A stretch of DNA of 22,383 bases from an uncultured Clostridia bacterium (GTDB lineage: Bacteria > Bacillota > Clostridia > Oscillospirales > Acutalibacteraceae): NCBI GenBank assembly GCA_937915775.1, contig CALGGQ010000274.1, forward strand, positions 1 to 22,383. The letters run 5' to 3'. Positions 12,587 through 20,323 of this stretch are shown here, one piece after another. Both the position numbers and the translations under genes were made by a program. The notes beneath the pieces are model-generated. The model did not search any database, was not told the origin of the DNA, and worked only from the letters and a program-made list of their open reading frames with translations. Within the stretch, counting starts at the first letter, position 1; each line of letters starts with the position of its first letter.

Positions 12587-14275
12587 ATGTCAAAAAATAT
12601 AAAAACTGAGCAGCCTCTAAGCGTTACTAAAGCTTGGAAGGCTGCTCTTTATATTCGCCTTTCCCGTGAGGACGGCGATAATCGTGAGAGCTATTCAGTT
12701 ACCTCGCAGAGAGAAATCCTTACGCAGTATGCAAAGCAGCAGGAGGATATTGAGGTACACGACATCTATATTGACGATGGCTTTTCCGGAACGAACTTTG
12801 AGCGCCCGGGCTTTCAGCGTATGATGGATGATATCTATGCAGGCAATGTCAACTGCGTAGTAGTAAAGGACTTGTCCCGTTTCGGTAGAAACTATACGGA
12901 AACCGGTAAGTATTTAGATGATATTTTCATCCGCTTCAACATTCGCTTTATTGCTCTCAATAACGGGTACGATTCCTTTGCGGGCAATATGAATTCTGCT
13001 ACGCAGTGCGTGACACTCGGTGTAACTAATGTAATTAACGAGAGCTTGGCAGCAACCACCTCGGTCAATATTAGGGGTACGCTTGACGCATCAAGAAAAA
13101 AAGGCGAGTTCATCGGCTCCTTTGCTTGCTATGGTTACAAAAAGGACCCGAACGACAGGCACAGGCTGATTGTTGATGAAGAGCCTGCCGAGGTTGTCAG
13201 AATGATATTTAATCTGTTCATTTCAGGCAAAAGCGTTATCGGTATCACTCGTGAATTGAACAAGCTGGGCATTCTGAATCCTACAGATTACAAGCATTCG
13301 CAAGGGCTCAATTACCGTGCTAATTCCAATATCGGCGATAAGGGCGTATGGTGTGAGCAGACAGTGCGTCGTATTCTTAAAAACGAGATGTATATCGGAA
13401 ATATGGTGCAGGGCAAGAACACCAATATGAGCTATAAAATCAAAAAGTGCGTTGCCGTTCCGAAGGATAAATGGATCATCGTTGAGGGTACGCATGAGCC
13501 GATTATTGATAAGGCAATTTTTGAAAAAGCACAGGGGCTCTTTAACAGCAATACAAAAATCACGAAGGCGACTAATGCGGTAGATAAGTTTGCAGGCTTG
13601 GTAAAGTGCGCTGACTGCCATCGTGCGATGGGCAAAAAAACGAATTGCCACGATTACGGCACCTATGTTTACTATCGCTGTGTAACCGCCACGAAGATAT
13701 CCAAGGACGCCTGTTCAACACATTCGATACGATATGATAAACTGGAGGAGGCTGTTTATATTACCCTGCGTACGCTGATTGATATGGCGCTGGATATTGA
13801 GCAGTTTGTTTATGAGGTGGAGCAGAAAACCGAACGGCAAAAGGAAATCAACCTTTATCAGCGCACAAAAAGTCAGTACACGGCAGAGGTGGAAAAGCTC
13901 AAAAGGCACGCTCTGAGTCTCTACCCTGACTGGAAGGACGGCGTGATTTCAAAGGAGGAATACACCAGTTTGAAAGCGGATATTAATGAAAAGATTGAGG
14001 CGCTGGAGCAGAAAATTAAGAGCGTTGAGGAAAAAGAGCAGGAGATGCAGGATAAGGATATCCGCAAAAATGAATTTATCAAGCACTTTGTGGAATATGC
14101 CGATATCGGTGAGCTGACACGCCCGATGTTGGTTGAGTTAGTGGATTCAATCTATGTTCACCGAGAGGGTAATATTACTATCAATTTCAAATTCCAAGAT
14201 GCGTTTGAGGAGGCTCTTAAATATCTTGAGGATATGAAGCGCAAGGTCGGCACAGATAATGCACTGATAGCGTAA
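12587..14275 (+). CDS. Large serine recombinase (TndX/TnpX type)
   Basis: A 562-residue site-specific recombinase that integrates and excises the element. Residues 18-170 are the resolvase catalytic domain: YIRLSRED with nucleophile Ser26, the S-x-x-x-QRE region, DDGFSGTNFERPGF, and KDLSRFGRNY. The recombinase domain follows (KKGEFIGSFACYGYKKDP to VRRILKNEMYIGNMVQGK), then a zinc-ribbon region (LVKCADCHRAMGKKTNC with later YRC and DAC) and a coiled coil (about 430-510, rich in Glu/Lys). All catalytic elements appear intact, and the length matches TndX-like enzymes. The ATG at 12587 follows GGAGGC; the ORF start at 12539 is not supported. Confidence 0.93.
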   Translation: MSKNIKTEQPLSVTKAWKAALYIRLSREDGDNRESYSVTSQREILTQYAKQQEDIEVHDIYIDDGFSGTNFERPGFQRMMDDIYAGNVNCVVVKDLSRFGRNYTETGKYLDDIFIRFNIRFIALNNGYDSFAGNMNSATQCVTLGVTNVINESLAATTSVNIRGTLDASRKKGEFIGSFACYGYKKDPNDRHRLIVDEEPAEVVRMIFNLFISGKSVIGITRELNKLGILNPTDYKHSQGLNYRANSNIGDKGVWCEQTVRRILKNEMYIGNMVQGKNTNMSYKIKKCVAVPKDKWIIVEGTHEPIIDKAIFEKAQGLFNSNTKITKATNAVDKFAGLVKCADCHRAMGKKTNCHDYGTYVYYRCVTATKISKDACSTHSIRYDKLEEAVYITLRTLIDMALDIEQFVYEVEQKTERQKEINLYQRTKSQYTAEVEKLKRHALSLYPDWKDGVISKEEYTSLKADINEKIEALEQKIKSVEEKEQEMQDKDIRKNEFIKHFVEYADIGELTRPMLVELVDSIYVHREGNITINFKFQDAFEEALKYLEDMKRKVGTDNALIA

Positions 14276-14281
14276 AAGGTA

Positions 14282-14310
14282 CTCGGCAGGTGTGTGGTAC
14301 ATCTGCCGAG
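14282..14310 (+). terminator. Hairpin after the recombinase
   Basis: A perfect 8-bp stem CTCGGCAG/CTGCCGAG (14282-14289 with 14303-14310) and a 13-base loop, seven bases after the recombinase stop. The following ATATTGTTATTATTTC is only moderately T-rich, so termination may be weak; the palindrome could instead relate to recombination. Confidence 0.5.
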
Positions 14311-14330
14311 ATATTGTTATTATTTCACAC

Positions 14331-14359
14331 TTGACAACAGAAAATGAATTACATATAAT
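14331..14359 (+). promoter_or_regulatory. Perfect consensus sigma-A promoter
   Basis: TTGACA (14331-14336), 17-bp spacer, TATAAT (14354-14359), about 45 bp upstream of the 14404 gene. It implies strong constitutive transcription of that gene unless a repressor binds. Confidence 0.8.
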
Positions 14360-14403
14360 AAAAATTAAAGATTAAATAATAGTATTATTGAATTGGAGAT
14401 ATT

Positions 14404-14907
14404 ATGAAACCCTTAACCTTTAAAGGATTTCTAAAAGTATATTTAAGCGAGCTTTCTCTTTGCAGTACATCATCTGTAAGAAAGCTTGAAAAAGAGGTCG
14501 ACAGCAATTTGCGACTGCTGGAACCTCTGGTTCTCTATGCAAAATTGACACTTACAAAGGTACAGCTTTTAAAGTTCAAAAATAAAAGAGTTATGGGAGC
14601 ATTAAAGGATTTGCAGCAATACAGTGATTTGGAGCAAGCACTAAAAAACAAAAAACTTCCTGAAGCTTATCAGAAGGTGTATAACTCTTATCTTGTAAAA
14701 ACTAATAGGGTTAAGAATGAGGAACACACCAAATCCTTGATGTTACCAAGGATTAAAGAAATGCAGCAGCAAAAGCATATTACGAATTATCGCATTTATA
14801 CGGATTTACACCTCAATCCCGGCAATGTAAACGATTTTCTCACTAATGGCAATGTATCAAAGCTGTCGCTAAAGACTGCTGAAAAAATTTTTGATTATGT
14901 TTCATAA
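14404..14907 (+). CDS. Unknown protein with HTH-like C-terminus (167 aa)
   Basis: A helical, lysine-rich protein read from a consensus promoter; GGAGATATT precedes the ATG. The C-terminal 50 residues (MQQQKHITNYRIYTDLHLNP, then GNVNDFLTNGNVSKLSLKTA, then EKIFDYV) resemble a lambda-repressor-like HTH: a short first helix, a turn, a recognition-like helix and a closing helix. I do not recognise the N-terminal 110 residues. Its strong promoter, isolated position after the recombinase and terminator make it a likely element regulator or antitoxin-type protein. No partner toxin gene is next to it on the same strand. Confidence 0.7.
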   Translation: MKPLTFKGFLKVYLSELSLCSTSSVRKLEKEVDSNLRLLEPLVLYAKLTLTKVQLLKFKNKRVMGALKDLQQYSDLEQALKNKKLPEAYQKVYNSYLVKTNRVKNEEHTKSLMLPRIKEMQQQKHITNYRIYTDLHLNPGNVNDFLTNGNVSKLSLKTAEKIFDYVS

Positions 14908-14912
14908 CGAGG

Positions 14913-14948
14913 AACGGAGTGAAAGGCAAAACTGCTTTTCACTCCGTT
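14913..14948. terminator. Bidirectional terminator
   Basis: A perfect 12-bp stem AACGGAGTGAAA/TTTCACTCCGTT (14913-14924 with 14937-14948) and a 12-base loop. It lies between the 14404 gene and the convergent Fic remnant. Confidence 0.8.
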
Positions 14949-14950
14949 TG

Positions 14951-15376
14951 TTAATCTGTTTGCACTAATACTTCCCACTCGCCGTTTCGTTTGCCGTTTT
15001 TTCGTTTAATCAGTCCTTTTTGCTGCATTTCAACGGTGCGAGTTTTTACCGTTCTTTCGGATTTTCCAATTCTTTCGGCAAGTTCTTTTTGTGTAATTCT
15101 TGGATTATCAATCAAAAGTTTTATAATTGCCATTTCTTCCAAAGTGCAATTATTGCACTTTGAATTTACTTCGTTTGCACTTTGACTAAAATCAATATGC
15201 AAATACCTGTTTTTCAGCTCGATGCTTCTGTCAAGCAGAAGATTTTCAAAAAACAACTCAAGATATTTTGTCGTTGCTGTAATCCCGTTTTTCAAATTAT
15301 TATAATTCGTGCTTATAAGGGTATTCCTGAAATACCACGAATTATCGGCAATGTCTTTTGGAGTAATCCCTTGTTT
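14951..15376 (-). pseudogene. Fic family protein, C-terminal remnant
   Basis: The open frame runs 142 codons from just after an in-frame TGA (15379-15377). It reads KDIADNSWYFRNTLISTNYN, then NGITATTKYLELFFENLLLD and NRYLHI, the end of the Fic fold in Fic/DOC family AMP-transferases, followed by a winged HTH (ITQKELAERIGKSERTVKTR, then MQQKGLIKRKNGKR). The catalytic HPFxxGNGR motif and the whole N-terminus are missing. The only start-like codon is a TTG at 15295 inside the fold. Upstream sequence is an unrelated gene, so the N-terminal part was lost by deletion or replacement. AMPylation activity cannot remain; the winged HTH alone might survive as a DNA-binding protein. Confidence 0.75.
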
Positions 15377-15417
15377 TCACGCAAAGGATTTATGGTTTAT
15401 TATTATTATACTTATGA

Positions 15418-15891
15418 TTATTCATCAATCCAAAAATCAGTTTCTGATTTTTCGTATTTTGATAACAAGGTTAGTGCTTTTTGTTCAATGTCGTTTAAAG
15501 TATGAGTAAATTTGCTTGGCATAATTGATTTGATATCTTCTAATTCGCACCCATAATCAATTAACGCAATGATATTACTATCACAGCGTTTACTTTGCAT
15601 AATGCTTCTTGTATGAGGAGAAAACAAAAACTTTTCAGCTTCTTCAAGGGTAATAGCCTTATTTTTTATCGAATTAATAATTCCTATAATAGATATCAAT
15701 ATTATTTTTTCATCTGTGGCATTTATATTTCCTTTAGACCAAACCATACTGTTTACACCATCGTTTTTAACCTTTACATAAACTACGTTTTCCAATTTGT
15801 TTTGTAAATAGTGAAATAAGAATTTGTTTTGACAGGGATTATCTCTATTGTTATAGACTTTTTTCCAATCGTCCGATTTATTCGGGCGCAC
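15418..15891 (-). CDS. DUF3969-like protein, possible immunity protein
   Basis: Residues about 60-150 (ILISIIGIINSIKNKAITLE, then EAEKFLFSPHTRSIM, NIIALIDYGCELEDIKSIMP) follow the DUF3969 pattern, a small family often found among orphan immunity genes. The N-terminal 50 residues (from GTG 15891, weak GAGG upstream) are basic and do not look like the family, so the real start may be further in, for example the ATG reading MVWSKGN. It ends 41 bases before the Fic remnant on the same strand. No toxin gene is nearby. The immunity role is inferred from family context only. Confidence 0.55.
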   Translation of the reverse strand: MRPNKSDDWKKVYNNRDNPCQNKFLFHYLQNKLENVVYVKVKNDGVNSMVWSKGNINATDEKIILISIIGIINSIKNKAITLEEAEKFLFSPHTRSIMQSKRCDSNIIALIDYGCELEDIKSIMPSKFTHTLNDIEQKALTLLSKYEKSETDFWIDE

Positions 15892-16024
15892 CTCGTTTGT
15901 GTTTAGAATATTATACTAATATTTTACCATATTTGCAGTACATATGCAATTTATATTTGTTATTTGCAATGAAGTACAAAGTGCAGTAAAGTTTGCTTAT
16001 TATCCCTTAAAATACAAAGAATAA

Positions 16025-16087
16025 TAAGGGAATATTCCCTTAATCGCTTTAACTTTCCCTTAAAATGTGGTATATTTTAAGGGAAAG
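16025..16087. promoter_or_regulatory. Cluster of TAAGGGA/TCCCTTA operators
   Basis: An 18-bp perfect palindrome TAAGGGAATATTCCCTTA (16025-16042) is followed by a 14-bp-arm inverted repeat (16053-16066 with 16074-16087, loop GTGGTAT) built of the same CCCTTAAAAT word. A further CCCTTAAAAT lies near 16003. The second dyad spans the likely -10 (TATATT) of the downstream oxidoreductase gene, so it should act as a repressor site. Confidence 0.7.
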
Positions 16088-16135
16088 ATTGATTAGAGGT
16101 ACAAAAACAACTCATAAATAAGGAGCGATAGAATA

Positions 16136-16681
16136 ATGATTTTATACATCAACAGTTGTGTTCGTGAGGAGTCACGCACGGATAAAATTGCAAGGGCGTT
16201 GCTGGAGAAGCTCGGCGGCGAATATACCGAGGTGTATCTGCCTGAGGAGAATTTAGTGCCGATGTCTCGTGAACGTCTTGAAAAGCGCACAAGGCTGATT
16301 GCGCAGGGCGATTATTCAGATGAGATGTTCCGCTATGCAAAGCAGCTTGCGGCGGCGGACAAGATTGTCATATCCGCACCGTACTGGGATTTGTCCTTCC
16401 CTGCGCTTTTGAAGCTGTATATCGAAAATATCTATGTAACGGGTATCGTGTCCGAATATGGCGCAGACGGCAGACCGCACGGACTTTGCAAGGCAAAAGA
16501 GCTGATTTATGTGACCACCGCAGGCGGTCCGTATGTACCCGATTACAGCTTTGGTTATATCAAGGACCTTGCAGAGAATTATCTCGGTATCGAAAAAGCA
16601 ACGCTCATCAAAGCCGAAATGCTCGATGTTGACGGCTTCAACGCAGACGAAATTGTTGAAAAAACCATAGCAGAATTATAA
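16136..16681 (+). CDS. NAD(P)H-dependent oxidoreductase, flavodoxin-like fold
   Basis: A 181-residue protein of the AzoR/NQO1-like family. It starts MILYINSCVREESRTDKIAR (FMN phosphate-binding strand-loop-helix), then ISAPYWDLSFPALLKLYIEN (the P-x-W/Y-x-x-S-x-P-A-x-L-K signature) and VTTAGGPYVPDY (FMN isoalloxazine contact). Such enzymes reduce quinones, azo compounds or nitro compounds with two electrons from NAD(P)H, in the cytoplasm. AAGGAGCGATAGAATA precedes the ATG. It is controlled by the TAAGGGA palindromes and ends in a strong terminator. It converges on a flavodoxin/nitroreductase pair, making a small redox-stress cluster. Confidence 0.85.
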   Translation: MILYINSCVREESRTDKIARALLEKLGGEYTEVYLPEENLVPMSRERLEKRTRLIAQGDYSDEMFRYAKQLAAADKIVISAPYWDLSFPALLKLYIENIYVTGIVSEYGADGRPHGLCKAKELIYVTTAGGPYVPDYSFGYIKDLAENYLGIEKATLIKAEMLDVDGFNADEIVEKTIAEL

Positions 16682-16690
16682 CAATAAAAG

Positions 16691-16726
16691 CGCTCCCTTT
16701 GGAATGTTCCAACGGGAGCGTTTTTT
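16691..16726. terminator. Bidirectional terminator between oxidoreductase and flavodoxin
   Basis: A long stem (CGCTCCC-t-TTGGAA at 16691-16704 with TTCCAA-c-GGGAGCG at 16707-16720, one mismatch) with a 2-base loop, followed by TTTTTT on the plus strand and preceded by A's that give a T-run on the minus strand. Confidence 0.9.
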
Positions 16727-16747
16727 ATAACTCGTATGCCGTGCTTT

Positions 16748-17206
16748 TTATAAGTCAATGTATTCCTCAAATGAAGTAACTCCGTTGAGCATAGCGCCCT
16801 CGATAACGGTTGCGTTCGGAACCTCTGTTTGTAAATTCTTTGCAGTTTTACCGAAGTCGCTGCCGCCGGAGGTGGCGAAAAGCACAATTTTCTTTCCACT
16901 GAAATCGTAAGCTGAAAGAAAGCTTTTGATAATCAGCGGTGCGGTGTAGTACCAAATCGGGAAGGTCAAAAAGATGGTGTCATAGTCCGCTACATTTGCG
17001 TTGGTATCTGCAAGCGCAGGCTTTGTCTTTTTGATCCATTCTTTGTTGCAGCGTGCAAGCGGATTTGTCCACTTGATGTCTGCGGCTGAATACGGCGTTT
17101 CGGGCTTGATTTCGTATATATCCGAACCTGTTGCCGCTGCTAATTCTTTTGCTTTTTCTGCGGTTACGCCGCTTGCAGAAAAGTATGCTACTAATTTTTT
17201 GCTCAT
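16748..17206 (-). CDS. Flavodoxin
   Basis: A 152-residue flavodoxin: VAYFSASGVTAEKAKELA at residues 5-22 (FMN phosphate loop), IFLTFPIWYYTAPLIIKSFL (the W/Y that stacks on FMN) and KKIVLFATSGGSDFGKTA. Flavodoxins carry electrons or, in this longer subfamily, act as small NAD(P)H-linked reductases. GGAGGATACTT precedes the ATG. The gene follows the nitroreductase gene by 19 bases, so both are on one minus-strand transcript, ending at the shared hairpin 16691-16726. Confidence 0.88.
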   Translation of the reverse strand: MSKKLVAYFSASGVTAEKAKELAAATGSDIYEIKPETPYSAADIKWTNPLARCNKEWIKKTKPALADTNANVADYDTIFLTFPIWYYTAPLIIKSFLSAYDFSGKKIVLFATSGGSDFGKTAKNLQTEVPNATVIEGAMLNGVTSFEEYIDL

Positions 17207-17225
17207 AAGTATCCTCCTAAAATAT

Positions 17226-17750
17226 TTATATAAATTTAACCGTTTCTTTGAGCGGCTTGCGCTTGTTGTGAAGATGTGCGGGGTGACTGTTTTCGGCAGG
17301 ATAGCCGAGCGCTAACATCATCACGGGAATGTGATTTTCGGGCAGCGCAAAGGCGTCAATCACATCTTGCGCGTCAAACCCTCTGATCCACAGCGTGTGA
17401 ACGCCAAGCTCCTCGGCTTCGTACATCATATTTGTCGCAACAATGCTGCAATCCTGCTCGCCGCAGTTGTAATTTTCAAAATATCTGTCACGGGGATTTT
17501 TCCACACCTCGCCCCTGTCATAACAAACAAGCAGCGCAATGGGGCATCCGCACAAGGACGCCTTTGTGCCGATTGCCTTTTTCATTGCCTCCTCGCTTTG
17601 AAGAACATAAACGCGCTGCGGCTGATAATTGCACCCTGTCGGCGCAATCCTTCCCGCTTCTAAAATTAAATCTAATTTTTTCTTTTCAATCGGCTTTGAG
17701 TCAAAATATCGTTCCGAATATCTTTCCTTCGCCAAATCCAAAAATGTCAT
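17226..17750 (-). CDS. Nitroreductase family protein
   Basis: A 174-residue FMN-dependent nitroreductase-fold protein. The N-terminus LAKERYSERYFDSKPIEKKK carries the R-x-S-x-R FMN-phosphate motif, AGRIAPTGCNYQPQRVYVL the second FMN contact, and MMLALGYPAENSHPAHLHNK the C-terminal closing segment. The family reduces nitro compounds, quinones or flavins with NAD(P)H. GAGGTGGGAAT precedes the ATG. It is the first gene of the pair with flavodoxin, suggesting that flavodoxin or its targets share electrons with this enzyme. The short length is usual for the compact clostridial subfamily. Confidence 0.88.
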   Translation of the reverse strand: MTFLDLAKERYSERYFDSKPIEKKKLDLILEAGRIAPTGCNYQPQRVYVLQSEEAMKKAIGTKASLCGCPIALLVCYDRGEVWKNPRDRYFENYNCGEQDCSIVATNMMYEAEELGVHTLWIRGFDAQDVIDAFALPENHIPVMMLALGYPAENSHPAHLHNKRKPLKETVKFI

Positions 17751-17821
17751 ATTCCCACCTCGTTGAATCAGAATTTATAAACATCATAACATTTTATTTT
17801 TCCGAGCATTTGATTTATCTT

Positions 17822-18301
17822 TTAATGTGACATAATCATTTTCTTGAACTCTCTATACATACGAGTTTTTGGTTTATTGTTGGGATATTCATCTAGATTA
17901 CAAAAAATTTCGTAGCTAATTAAATTCCCATTTTTGTCTTCCAAATATAATTGATATTTGCCTTTTACAAACCAATCTTCTTTTACTTTCCAAGTGTATT
18001 CTGAATTATAGTTTATTGCACACTTTCCCCAATAAATTCCAAGCATTTTTCCAAATTCATCTCTACTTATATTTATTTGTGCAAATTCATTTTTTTCATA
18101 AAAATCAAAATACAGTTTTTCTATTGCTTTTATACTATTTAAAGAATAGTCAAGAATCAAATTATACTTTTGACAAATATCTCTTATTTTATTATCCAAA
18201 AAGTTTATATATAGAAAATAATAATTTTCAGCATCTTCTAAACTGCTAAATGATTTTTTACTCATTCCGGATTTAATAAGCCGTTCGACCCCTTTTGTCA
18301 T
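17822..18301 (-). CDS. Unknown protein, immunity-protein-like (159 aa)
   Basis: ATG at 18301 follows ATAGGAGACTTATA; the frame is open to 18412 but that extension crosses an A/T-rich stretch with no binding site. The protein has a helical N-terminal half (LEDAENYYFLYINFLDNKIR) and a beta-rich C-terminal half (FGKMLGIYWGKCAINYNSEY, then KGKYQLYLEDKNGNLISYEI). The pattern L-G-x-Y-W-G followed by a Trp and basic strand is common in bacterial immunity proteins, but I cannot name a family. Composition is AT-rich, unlike its redox-gene neighbours. It is monocistronic, with a terminator hairpin on its upstream side. Confidence 0.6.
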   Translation of the reverse strand: MTKGVERLIKSGMSKKSFSSLEDAENYYFLYINFLDNKIRDICQKYNLILDYSLNSIKAIEKLYFDFYEKNEFAQINISRDEFGKMLGIYWGKCAINYNSEYTWKVKEDWFVKGKYQLYLEDKNGNLISYEIFCNLDEYPNNKPKTRMYREFKKMIMSH

Positions 18302-18390
18302 TATAAGTCTCCTATCATAGTAATTAGTAATAAGAATATTCCTAAATCCCGTTTTGTTGTTCTCATTATACCATACTGACCGTAAAAAGT

Positions 18391-18420
18391 ACAGCCGTAT
18401 GATTTCACTCATACGGCTGT
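18391..18420. terminator. Intrinsic terminator hairpin
   Basis: A perfect 12-bp stem ACAGCCGTATGA/TCATACGGCTGT (18391-18402 with 18409-18420), 6-base loop. On the minus strand CTTTTTAC follows, so it mainly ends the XRE gene transcript (stop at 18480); GTTTT on the plus strand makes it nearly symmetrical. Confidence 0.85.
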
Positions 18421-18479
18421 GTTTTAGGTTATGTGGGAATAAATTTCCTTTGAGTCCTTGCCTAATAGATATCGTTAAA

Positions 18480-19100
18480 TCAGAATTCGTTTTCTTTTGT
18501 CAGCACTTTTTTATGCCAACCGCGTTTTTTGCATTCGGGACATTTCATTTTTCTTGTTCTGCCCATATGCGGCGCCCAAAAAACACTTTGATAAGTCGGA
18601 ATATATTTGTGGTGGCAATGAGGGCATTCATAATATCCTGCTACCTGCTCAATCTTTATCGAGTTACCTATGCCGACTGCAAAGATGATACTTCCTGCAA
18701 CGGTAAGCAGTATCCTAATCCACGTTGCCATCTCAATAAATGATGCAACAAATATCAGTATAAAAAACGTGATGGAAGCAGTGTAGCCGATAACCATTTC
18801 AAGGTGCAGTAATTGCTTATCCTTTTCTTCCTTCTGCTTTGCCATAGCAAGCAGGTTTTCTTCTGCCTGTTTATCATATCTGTCAGCCATAATTCTTTCG
18901 CCCGACAGGAGTTCATTCACATTGATTTTTAAAAGTTCACACAGTTCCAGCATAATGGATGAATCGGGCATGGACTTTCCCGTCTCCCATTTTGATACGG
19001 CACGGTCGCTGATGCCAAGCTTTTCAGCAAGAGTCGCCTGTGTCATACCTTGTTCTTTTCTGCAACTTGCAATGAATTTTCCGATTTTGATTTGATCCAT
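18480..19100 (-). CDS. XRE regulator with two membrane helices and zinc ribbon
   Basis: A 206-residue protein. Residues about 5-60 are an XRE helix-turn-helix (IGKFIASCRKEQGMTQATLA, EKLGISDRAVSKWETGKSMP). A charged linker (KQEEKDKQLLHLE) leads to two transmembrane helices (about 103-147, TASITFFILIFVASFIEMAT and IRILLTVAGSIIFAVGIG). The C-terminus has two CPxC pairs (CPHC and CPEC), a zinc ribbon. Such proteins sit in the membrane with a cytoplasmic DNA-binding head and respond to unknown signals; I infer inside-out sensing. The ATG at 19100 has GGAGG 8 bases upstream; the GTG three codons earlier overlaps that binding site and is unlikely. The transcript ends at 18391-18420. Confidence 0.82.
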   Translation of the reverse strand: MDQIKIGKFIASCRKEQGMTQATLAEKLGISDRAVSKWETGKSMPDSSIMLELCELLKINVNELLSGERIMADRYDKQAEENLLAMAKQKEEKDKQLLHLEMVIGYTASITFFILIFVASFIEMATWIRILLTVAGSIIFAVGIGNSIKIEQVAGYYECPHCHHKYIPTYQSVFWAPHMGRTRKMKCPECKKRGWHKKVLTKENEF

Positions 19101-19303
19101 ATCGGGCACCTCCTTTCTTGACTCAAGAATACACGAAATCCATATAAATTCACACGAACCGGAGGTTGATTTTTGTCATTTCTACTGTTGGTTGAGTCCC
19201 GCAAATCAAAATTTATCAATTTTTCTTTCAGCTTCATTATAGCATTATTCTTATAGCAACACAACATTATATGTATCGTTTTACAAATTAAAGGATTATA
19301 ACG

Positions 19304-19337
19304 AAAAAAAGCTCCCTTTGGACTTAACCAAAGAGAG
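19304..19337 (-). terminator. Terminator of the DUF2798 gene
   Basis: On the minus strand a 10-bp stem with one G-U (19337-19328 with 19321-19312) is followed by TTTTTTT (19310-19304), 22 bases after the DUF2798 stop. The remaining 200 bases up to the XRE start hold nothing that I recognise. Confidence 0.8.
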
Positions 19338-19358
19338 GATGTTACTTTATTAACCCAC

Positions 19359-20051
19359 TTATAATTCTGTCTGCATCTGTTCTTCAAGCGCTTTTCTCCT
19401 TCTGCGTTCGTGCGCCAATTCTTCTTTTATTTCATCAACTCGCCTGTAAATATCGGCAACAGCCTCCTGTTCGTTCTCGGGGGCAAAATGCTCGGTCTGA
19501 TTACGCTTTGCAATATCCTTTCTGAACAGAAATTTAAAAATTGTTCTAACTGCAGGCTGAATAAAAAACAGTTGCGTAAAAAATGCAAACGGAAAATTAA
19601 AGCAAATAAGCTTTAACCAATTTGCAAGCAGCGTAAGCAAATTAAAGCCGGCATAGTATGGATAATAAAGGAAGGCGGCAATAAAGCTCATTGCCGGACA
19701 CATTAAGCCGACGGTAGCGCAGATAATGGCTGTTTCAAACAGCATAGGGTGATTCTTTTCGGGATTAAACACCTTTATAGCCAGCTTAAAAGAAAGCGGA
19801 CTTCCCATAACATTTTCAAGCGTGTACGCAAGAATAAATTCAATTAGTACACACGCCCATATGGGCAAAAAGGTTCCGCACATATAAACTCCGCCCTGCT
19901 TGTTAATGGCGGCAATAACACTTGATTCGTTGTTAATTTGCATTAATGTGTTTCCATTCACAACATAAAGGCTGTAAAACACGTAAGCGTGTACGGTGAT
20001 TACAACGGTGATGAAGGCAAACACCATTCTTTGAAATTGGTTTCTTGGCAT
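19359..20051 (-). CDS. DUF2798 family integral membrane protein
   Basis: A 230-residue protein with four predicted membrane helices: MVFAFITVVITVHAYVFYSL, FLPIWACVLIEFILAYTL, TAIICATVGLMCPAMSFIAA and LKLICFNFPFAFFTQLFFIQ. GSPLSFKLA before the third helix is typical of this DUF2798-type clostridial family. The C-terminal 50 residues are a charged cytoplasmic coiled coil (EIKEELAHERRRRKALEEQM). Function is unknown. The start MPRNQF (20051) has AAAGGAGAGAGCC upstream; the frame's extension to 20111 is not supported. It is divergent from the HipBA-like gene and ends in its own terminator. Confidence 0.78.
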   Translation of the reverse strand: MPRNQFQRMVFAFITVVITVHAYVFYSLYVVNGNTLMQINNESSVIAAINKQGGVYMCGTFLPIWACVLIEFILAYTLENVMGSPLSFKLAIKVFNPEKNHPMLFETAIICATVGLMCPAMSFIAAFLYYPYYAGFNLLTLLANWLKLICFNFPFAFFTQLFFIQPAVRTIFKFLFRKDIAKRNQTEHFAPENEQEAVADIYRRVDEIKEELAHERRRRKALEEQMQTEL

Positions 20052-20323
20052 AAGGCTCTCTCCTTTTTTGCATAAAAATAAGCAGCTCCGGGCGTTGTGA
20101 TTAATACGCATTGCAATGTACCGTAATCAGATTTACACACCCTGTGCTACTTGTGTCGTTATGCTATTAATTTTTTATGATTATACCATATTGAATTTTT
20201 TAAAGTCAAGATTTTTTTGATGTGAAACAAGCGCTTCTTTTACCTTTCTTATTATGCTTTTAATATAATATTCAGCAGAATTGTAGCGAAAAAACGCTCC
20301 CTTGCAAACGCAACTCCTTTTTC

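Larger units (their letters stand above)
2578..14310. mobile_element. Integrative/mobilizable element of serine-recombinase type inserted in spoVAD
   Basis: The left edge is inferred from the point where SpoVAD homology stops, at about 2577. Inside are genes typical of clostridial Tn4451/Tn1549-like elements: TnpV-like proteins, DUF6809, a sigma-70 region-4 protein, an oriT-like palindrome, MobC, DUF6870 and a large serine recombinase ending at 14275, followed by a hairpin at 14282-14310. Cargo is the methyltransferase/GHKL defence island. The right edge is uncertain: the missing part of spoVAD does not follow the recombinase, so the element may continue beyond the window or have been rearranged. 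Base composition falls sharply from the host part to the cargo. Confidence 0.55.

Noticed and set aside
14282..14403. Right attachment site of the spoVAD-inserted element
   Set aside because: No spoVAD 3' sequence follows and no repeat of the left junction was seen here.
15182..15509. Plus-strand frames over the Fic remnant
   Set aside because: Antisense to a recognisable Fic C-terminus; no promoter or ribosome binding site.
17001..17830. Plus-strand frames opposite flavodoxin and nitroreductase
   Set aside because: Shadows of two clearly recognised minus-strand genes.
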